Positions 56,370 to 64,000 of a stretch of DNA of 64,000 nt are shown piece by piece; positions within the stretch are counted from its first letter, which is position 1; every line of letters starts with the position of its first letter. This DNA comes from Sphaerulina vaccinii (lineage: Eukaryota; Ascomycota; Dothideomycetes; Mycosphaerellales; Mycosphaerellaceae). The notes beneath the pieces were generated by a model. It saw only the letters and a program-made list of their open reading frames with translations, was not told where the DNA came from and made no database searches. Made by a program: the position numbers and the translations under genes. Location of the stretch: the NCBI GenBank assembly GCA_022570795.1, contig JAKUDP010000004.1, positions 930,001 through 994,000 of the forward strand, given 5' to 3'.

Positions 56370-56645
56370 TATCGAGATAGGATAATAATATATATACTTA
56401 TAATATATAGAAAGAGTTTTAATATATAATAGAAGTAGAAGCGTTAGATAGGAACTAACTATATTAATTATATTAGTTAGATATAGGTTGCATCTTCTTC
56501 TAAAATATAGAGTATTAGATAAGTTATATAATCTATTATTATATAATCTATTATTATATAACCTATTATTATATAATCTATATTATATAATCTAATCTCT
56601 AGAGAGTATCTCTTAGATAGTCTAACTAGACTATACTTTCTAATA
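56370..56645 (-). repeat. copia copy 3, left LTR (3' in element sense)
   Basis: 276 bp, begins TATCGAGATAGG and ends CTTTCTAATA, with three to four tandem TATTATATAAYC units in the middle. Preceded by CTATA. Confidence 0.87.
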
Positions 56646-59600
56646 CTTCTACTTAGGCTAGATAGTTCTTCTACCCTATATTCTAGTACTTATATTCTAT
56701 TCTAAATCTCGATAACTTATTAAGTATAGAAGAGCTATTTATATAAGCTAGAGTTGTTTTATAAACTTCTAGAATTAGGGACTATTCTTCGGCTTAGTTA
56801 ACCTATCTGCAACTATCTCTTTTATTAGAATATATACTACTACTATCTTCCTTTGCTACTAGAGTCTTCTAATATTATTATAAGCTATATTAATATATTT
56901 TAATCTTTTATAGGTATAGGTATCTTTAACTAGAGTTAGAGATACTTAGTTATCTTCTATAATCTAAATAGGTCTAAGTTTATTTACTATATTAGAGTTT
57001 GCTTTAATAAGTAGTTAAAAAGAATATTCTCTTACTAACTCTATATAGTCTATTTCTCTTAGAAGTACTACTAGGAATTAAAATTACTTAGTATATATAT
57101 TTAGAGCTATATACTTAGCCTCTATAGTTAATATTACTATAAACTTCTACTTTTTACTTATTTAAAATACTAGTACTCTATAGAGAAAGAAGATAGATCT
57201 AAGAATTTAGACTCTATCTACTTTATTTATTATATAGTTAGAGTCTAAATATCTAATAAAGCTTCTACTATCTTTTCTAAATATAAGTTCTAGGTCTAGA
57301 AATAATTTAAAATATTTTACTAGTTTCTTTAGAGTATTTATATATTCTTTTATTAGGTTAGCTATATATAAGCTTAGTCTACTAAGAGCGAAAGTAATAT
57401 CTAGTCTTATTATAACTATTAGCTATATCTATATACCTATCTAGCTTTAGTACTTCTATTTAGTATATTTCTTATTAGATAGAATTACTTTAGTAAAGCT
57501 TTTATAACTATCTATTAGTAAGAGAGTTAGATAGGTATTTTCTTTAGTTATATTTAGCTTTATAAAGTTTTTTTAGATATAGTATTTTTAATTAAGCTTT
57601 AGAGTTTCTATAACTCTATCTTTTATTATTTTTATTCTAAGAATCTTTTCTAGCTCCTTTAGATTCTTAATTTTAAAGACTTTACTAAGCTAATTTTTAA
57701 ACTAGAGAATATTTTTTAGCTCTAGTACTATAATAGGTATATTATCTATATAGGTTAGAACTATAATTCTTCTTTCTCTATAGATAAGTAGGTATAGGTT
57801 AATTTCTAATTAATCGAATTCTATTTATTCTAGCTTTAAAATATAGAGTTTATTCTAGTCTTTTACTACTTACTTAAGTTTATAAAAACTTCTTAGAATC
57901 TTTAGAACCTAGTTTAGTAGAACCTCTATTTCTAGAGGTAGAATTATATAGATATCTTCTTTTAGAGAGCTCTTTATAAATATATTATTTATATCTATTT
58001 AGTATATCTCTAAGTTCTTTTTATAAATAACTAATATAAATACTCTTAGAGTATTATATCTTATAGTTAGTATAAAGGTATCTTTAAAGTCTACTCTAAA
58101 CTTCTAGAAGAATCCTCTAGTAACTAGTCTTACTTTAAACTTCTTAATAGCTCTACTAATTAATTTTTTTATATTAAAGATCTACCTAGATATTATAAGA
58201 TTTATACTTTTTAGTAGTATAACTAGCTTCTAGGTATAGTTACTATCTAAAGCTACTAGTTTTCTCTAGATTACTTCTTTCTATATATAGCTCTATTTAG
58301 AATCCTATATTACTTCTTTATAGAACTTTAGAATAGGGACCTCTTGCTTTAAAGTAATTTTAGCTCTAAGTACTATAAATATAACTTTTTTAATCTCTAC
58401 TAAGGTTTTCTAGATATAATTCTTTTCTTTTTTAATTAGGCTAAGGAATACTTTATAATACTTTAGGTTAGATATATTATCTTCCTTATCTCTCTATCTC
58501 TTTTAGAGGACCTACTTTATAACTATACTATAGGCCTTAGATTTAGATTCTTTTTCTTTATTTAAAATAGATTTCTTTCTCTTCTAGAATTATACTTTTA
58601 TTTCTAGTAGATTTTATATAATATTTAGTTATTCTTTACTATATATATTTCTATTAGTCTCTTAGTAGAATTAAGATAGCTAATTAGTCGGCTACTCTAC
58701 TCTAACTTTTTCTTTCTAAAGCTAGTAGCTTCTAGAGTTTTCTTCTTCTAGATCTTCTATTCTCTAGTATTCCTTCTTATTCTTTAGTAGAGGTCTAAGC
58801 TATATAAATAGTAGTTACTTACTTAAGTAATATTAATTAGGCCTCTAGGGCCTAATAGGCTCCTTCTACTTCCTTAGTTTCCTAACTAGTCTTCTAATTA
58901 GAGCGCTACTTAATTAATTAAGCTTAGAAATATTTAACTCTAAATCTCCTTCTTTCTTATACTTAAACTATCTAGTATTGCTATAAAGGCAAATAGCCCC
59001 TATATTAGGCTTCTAGAAAAGCTATATTTTAGTAGTTTCTAGAATATAGCTAATAAATATAGTATTTTTATTTCTATTTATAAACTTATTTAATTTTATT
59101 CTAGCTAGGTAAGATTTAGAGCTTATATATACTACTAACTTATATTTCTATATTCTAAAGTAAAATACTAAAAGTTTTTTTTCTAAAAATACTTTTTTAG
59201 GTAATACTTTATAACTATTAATTTCTAGCCTATTTAGAATTTTTTTTTTCTAATAATACTTATATTTAGTACTTCTAGCTAGAACTTAATTAGTATACTA
59301 GAGTTCTCTATTATTACTTATATTTTTTTTTAGAAGTTTAGATTAATTTTTCTATAACTCTATTTTAAATAGAGTTATATACTTTAGTAGTATAGAAAGA
59401 AATTCTATTTTCTTTTTTATATTACTTTAGTAAAAAAAAAGCTTTTTAGCTCTATTACTTTATACTATTTAGAAAAAGTTTCTAGATTAAAGTTTAGCTT
59501 TCTTCTTCTATTATTAAAGAATAAGTAGTATATTTTTTTTCTAGTAAAATAGAAAAGCCTACTTTTTTTTTAAAAAGTTATTAACTATTTTAAGCTACTA

Positions 59601-61843
59601 TTTAATTTTTTTTTTTAAAATAGATAGAAGTCTATAGATATTAATAGATATAAAAGCTAGCTTATAAAGCTTTCTTTATATCTCTTTCCTTCTATACTAC
59701 TTTATTTTAGCTATAGTATAGACTCTATACTTTTTATATACTTTTAGAATAGAAATTTTATTTTTTAAATTTGAAACTAGATAAAATTCTTTTACTACTT
59801 TTTTTCTAAAATATATAAGCTTTCTATACTAGAGCTCCTACTTATTTTAAGTAGTTTCTATATTAAAAGTATATACTTTATCTACTAATTCTTATAAGAA
59901 GTATATCTAGGTAGCTTCTACTAGATTCTTATTAATTTTTTTAATAAATAGTATTTTTAGATATTTTTATTTAAATAACTACTTTTCTAAAAAGTAAAAT
60001 AAATATAAATTTTAGTAGTTAAATACTAAACTACTTACTAAACTAACTCTATAAAATAAAATTAATTCTAAAACTAGGTATAAATAGAATATTCTTTAGT
60101 ATAATCTATTTCCTCTTTCTTCCTTCTATTACTATCTTTCTTATATATATAGCTATTAAGTAGCTACTACCGACTTTAATCTACTTCCTAGTCTAAAAAG
60201 ATTTTAGTTCTCTAAAGAGTAATTCTTAGTTAGTTATATAGATAGAAGTATAAAAGTTAAGTAGCTATTCTAATAGCCTATACTTACTTTTTATATCTAT
60301 AGTTAAGTAGGCTACCTTATCTATATTCTTATCCTCTAATAGGGTCTAAGATACTTCTAAAGTAGTTAGTAATTCTATATTTTCTTATATTATAAAAGCT
60401 TTTTTTAGGTACTTCTTACTTAAGTTAGATTTCTTTTTAAAGAATTATACTTTAAGTTTAAGTTTCTTTACTATTTTTTTAAGTTTATCTTTCTCTAATA
60501 AAGATTTCTTTCTTTATTTTAATAGAGAGTATCTTTTCTTAACTTAGTATTCTATTTTTAGTACTATAGTCTTAGTAGCCCTCTTTGCTTTTTTAAGTCT
60601 AGAGTAATTATTCTAGATATATAGTTCTCTATAGAGGAAATAGGCTAGAGGTCCCTAGGTACCTCTTTTAGTAAGTATAGCTATCTCTCGGCCTATTATC
60701 TATTTCTATTTTTCTTTTAGTATTCTAAGAATATTCTAAAGCTTAAGATCCTACTTTAGGTCTATACTATCTCTAATTATTAAGTAGAACTTAGGTAGAA
60801 CTATAAAAAGTTACTATATCTTTCTATTTTTAGTTTTAATTTCTTTAAACTATAGAAAGATTATAACTACTCTTTTTATAATAGTATTTAGGCTCTACTA
60901 TACTTTATTAATTATCTAGCTATTTTATATCTCGAACGTAGTATACTATTTAAAAAGGCTCCTTTCTATAGCTTAGAGCTTACTTTTATACTTCTTTTTA
61001 GCCTATTTCTAAAGCTTCTTTACTATTTTAATCTCCTATATTACTTTCTAATTATCTACTAATATATAGATATATATCTTATAGAGAGCTACTATATTAT
61101 ACTTCTTATAGAATGCTCTCTTAATAGAGCTATCTAGCGAGTCTAATAATATAGTTAATATATATTCTAAAGGAGTTAATACTAGAGTATCTAGTATAGT
61201 CTCTAATAGAACCTATTCTATTTACTTAGATATAAAATATATCTTTATTAGGCTTTATAGTTCTCTTATATTAGAATTAGTATAGCTACTCTCCTACTAA
61301 ATCTATTTTCTTACTTTTAATCTATTTTACTTAAAATATTAAAACTAAACTTTAGAAAATTAATACTCTTTCAAATAACTTAAATAGTAGTTTCTAGATA
61401 GCTACTTTCCTTATCTAAGACTCTCTTTCTTCTCTTTTAGATAAGCTTAGTATAGTTTCCTATACTTCCTACTTATCTATACTTATAGATAGACTTAAAT
61501 AGTCTCTTCTTAGAGGAATATACCTTTCTAAAGTATTAGTAGTACTCTAGTATAGAGGTTAAGTCTTATCTATATAAAATAGTATTTTAGCCTCTAGCTT
61601 ACTCTTTTCTTTTTATACCTTTTAAGCTCTACTCTCTTAGGTATATCTTACTAGGTTCTTTTCTATCTTATCTACTTTTAGGAACTTCTAGAATATATCG
61701 AGTTTTTCTAAGTTTTCTTAATAGTATAGATAGATATACTTTAGGTCTCTTTTTACTTCTTTTATTATAGATTTATATCCTACTATTAGAAAAGGCTAAC
61801 TATTACTATCTAATACTTCCTCTATAAACCTAGGCTTATAATC

Positions 61844-62119
61844 TATTAAATTAGAATAATAATATATATATCTATAATATATAGAAAGAGTTTTAATATA
61901 TAATAGAAGTAGAAGTATTAGATAGGAACTAACTATATAAATTATATTAGTTAGATATAGGTTATATCTTCTTCTAAAATATAGAGTATTAGATAAGTTA
62001 TATAATCTATTATTATATAATCTATTATTATATAATCTATTATTATATAATCTATATTATATAATCTAATCTCTAGAAAGTATTTCTTAAATAGTCTAAC
62101 TAGACTATACTTTCTAATA
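61844..62119 (-). repeat. copia copy 3, right LTR (5' in element sense)
   Basis: 276 bp, begins TATTAAATTAG and ends CTTTCTAATA, with the same unit expansion. Followed by CTATA. Confidence 0.87.
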
Positions 62120-62124
62120 CTATA

Positions 62125-63700
62125 TTATATTTTTTAATTAAAAAGCTTCCTATTTTAAAACTAGTAAATATAAGTCGATAGTATACTATACTAAGCTACT
62201 ATAAGTAAGTCTTATATCTATATATAACTTTAATAGCTTCTAATTAGTTTTGCTTACTTAGTTACTATCTAGTACTCTCTAAAATATACTACTTGCTTCT
62301 AATTAGAACCTATATATATATTATATCTCTTATACCTAGTATATTAACTATTACTTATATAGAGGTTATAGAAAAAATTTTAATACTAGTAATAGGCTTA
62401 TAGAGAAATTACTTTACTAATAAAGATCTACTTATACTATATATAGAGCTCTATATAGAGCTCGGCCTACCTATTATAATAGATAATAAGTATATTTCTC
62501 TATATAATAGTAAAAGTAAAGTCGGGTAGATAATAGTACTTTATTATAGAAGTTTTATAAAGTAATAATCTATAGTAACCTAAAGTTATAGTAAGAAATA
62601 TATAAAAGGTATTATAAATAGAATAGAGCTTATAAGCTTAGCTATTATTTATTCTCTTTTAGTTTAAGCTCTAAGTAAAGTACTATAGAGTATATTACTA
62701 GGTCTAGCTTCTATAGCGCTTTCCTATTTTTTACTATAAATTAGTTTAACTTTTTATAAAATAACTAAAAGATAAGCAAGCCTCTATCCTCTACTATTTA
62801 TAGAGTTATAAGCCTATAAAGATATTAAAAATAGTTAAAAAGAAACTTCTAATATTAGTTATATAAAACTAGATAGAAAGTATTTATAATATTTTTATAT
62901 AATATTAGATCTATTATTCTAGAAGCTACTATATTTACTACTCTCTATAAAACTAATAAGATTATTAATACTCTATTAGTAACTTATAGTAGGTAGGCCT
63001 ATCTTAGTAAAAGTAGTAGTATAGATTACTTAGAATACTTAGTATAGTATAGTACTTTATTTAGTAATCTAGCTAGGCCTAGAATATTATACTCTATATC
63101 TCCTTAGTATTTATAAATACTCTCGTAAAGCTTTATCTAGACCTTATACTATAAATAAATAAATTAATAGTATATAAAGAAAAATAACTACTCTATAGCT
63201 AGTAGAGTAGTTTGTTCCTCTAATCTAGTAGTCTAATAATCTAGCTATATATAAGGCCTAGAAGTATTTATATATATAGTCTATTATAGTTCTCTATATA
63301 TATTAGATCTATACTAGAAATTATATATAATATATATTAAGCTCTACTTTCTTAGTTATTTTAATAGTTATATCTACTTCTTAGAATAGTATTTCTATTA
63401 CTAACTAGCTAGATTACTACTAATAGTAGTATAGTAGTCTATTAGTCTACTATTAATAGGTCTTTCTATACTACTTTATAATTTTAAATATAAGTATTTA
63501 ATTATAGCTATTATAGGCTAGGCCTACAAGTTAGCTTTACTAAAGATAACTAATTCTAAAATATCTTTTTATTTTTTAGAAGATTAGAAATTAGACTCTC
63601 TTTCCTTTTTTAATATTAGATCTTTAATCTAAAGTATTAGGTACTATAGACTACTATATTTAATCTATTATATTATCTAATATTCCTTTTCTAATAGAAT
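62125..63700. other. unrecognised degenerate repeat
   Basis: Right-hand continuation of the repeat interrupted by copia copy 3. A plus-strand segment around 62,640-62,990 is relatively open but matches no family I can name. No gene. Confidence 0.35.
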
Positions 63701-64000
63701 CGATATTATAAACTCTTTTTAAATTACTACTATAAATAGAACTTCTTAGAAGTTATTATAAACTCTTCTCGAGTTACTACTATAAATAGGACTTCTTAGA
63801 AGTTATTATAGACTCTTCTCGAGTTACTACTATAAATAGAACTTCTTAGAAGTTATTATAAACTCTTCTTAAGTTACTACTATAAATAGGACTTCTTAGA
63901 AGTTATTATAAACTCTTCTCGAGTTACTACTATAAATAGGACTTTTTAAAGTTATTATAGACTCTTCTTAAGTTACTACTATAAATAGAACTTTTTAGAA
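63701..64000. repeat. 50-bp minisatellite, about six units, cut by the right edge
   Basis: Tandem copies of a 50-bp unit containing GAGTTACTACTATAAATAGG and ACTTCTTAGAAGTTATTATA. The string TACTACTATAAATA recurs at 63,725, 63,775, 63,825, 63,875, 63,925 and about 63,974, so the period is 50 with the last unit 49. Units differ mainly at C/T and G/A positions (CTCGAG against TTAAG), consistent with RIP. The array continues beyond the window. Confidence 0.9.

Larger units (their letters stand above)
56370..62119 (-). mobile_element. Ty1/copia LTR retrotransposon, copy 3, with lengthened LTRs
   Basis: 5,750 bp with LTRs at 56,370-56,645 and 61,844-62,119, each 276 bp. CTATA at 56,365-56,369 and 62,120-62,124 is the target duplication. 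Both LTRs carry the same 30-bp lengthening made of extra TATTATATAATC-type units, as expected if both were copied from one template. RT (TYIDNIPII near 57,730-57,760) and RNase H are on the minus strand near the left LTR, as in copies 1 and 2. The interior from about 59,000 is more eroded than in the other copies, with T-runs and small deletions. No coding capacity. Confidence 0.87.
54600..64000. mobile_element. TE island 2: RIP-mutated repeats, continues past the window
   Basis: A second TA-rich block with the same loss of CpA/TpG as island 1. It holds copia copy 3 (56,370-62,119) inserted into an unrecognised repeat (54,600-56,369 and 62,120 onward) and a minisatellite at the right end. The flanking repeat has long plus-strand stretches that stay open if TAG/TAA are read as former CAG/CAA (for example reading RPEQLQLLLYLLYYI-like, Leu/Tyr-rich segments near 55,400-55,900), suggesting an old coding repeat, but I cannot name it. 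Confidence 0.8.

Noticed and set aside
63701..64000. Tandem array as a CRISPR-like array
   Set aside because: Units are contiguous and repeat along their whole 50-bp length, with no variable spacers, in a eukaryotic genome.

Overview
This window looks like nuclear DNA of a filamentous ascomycete, probably a dothideomycete (Mycosphaerellales-like). The reasons are genes interrupted by 45-65 nt introns with GTRNGT donors and CTRAC-type branch points, typical ascomycete families (Sch9-type kinase, MAPEG, fungal TMEM16, a ZtGT2-like family 2 glycosyltransferase), and long TA-rich blocks of retrotransposons mutated in the manner of RIP (repeat-induced point mutation). The class assignment is inference from gene content.

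Region 1 (1-29,400) is gene-dense and of ordinary composition. In order it carries: the 5' end of an unknown gene (minus, off the left edge); a PHD-finger/AT-hook protein (minus); a fungal_trans_2-like regulator without a zinc cluster (plus), divergent from the PHD gene over 225 bp; a MAPEG protein (minus), convergent with the regulator; a tentative small multi-exon gene (minus); a Sch9-type C2+AGC kinase (minus); a MaoC hydratase ending in the peroxisomal signal SKL (minus); an HMT1-like ABC half transporter (minus); a ZtGT2-like glycosyltransferase with a long C-terminal extension (minus); a small SUMO-interacting-motif protein (plus); galactokinase (minus); a very small charged protein whose frame seems broken in a short tandem repeat (minus); a CBR1-like short-chain reductase (minus); and a TMEM16/Ist2-like protein (plus). 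These are mostly housekeeping, signalling and metabolic genes; I see no biosynthetic gene cluster.

Region 2 (about 29,400-50,550) is a TE island with almost no CpA/TpG. It holds a Tc1/mariner-type transposase remnant, a solo LTR, a Ty3/gypsy element and two Ty1/copia elements of one family. The LTR elements have recognisable target-site duplications, so the insertions can be delimited to the base. They are nested in an older sequence I cannot name. A 35-bp inverted repeat (34/35 identical), itself not mutated, lies just outside both edges of the island.

Region 3 (about 50,550-54,600) is a 4-kb islet of normal composition between two TE islands. It holds an LDH-fold gene that lacks the substrate-binding arginines of lactate dehydrogenase, a two-exon single-pass membrane protein, and one unrecognised ORF.

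Region 4 (about 54,600-64,000) is a second TE island with a third copia copy (with its own TSD and an LTR lengthened equally at both ends) inside an unrecognised degenerate repeat, and a 50-bp minisatellite that runs off the right edge.

All exon boundaries were read by eye from splice consensus and reading frame; none is confirmed by transcripts. No tRNA, rRNA or CRISPR array was seen.
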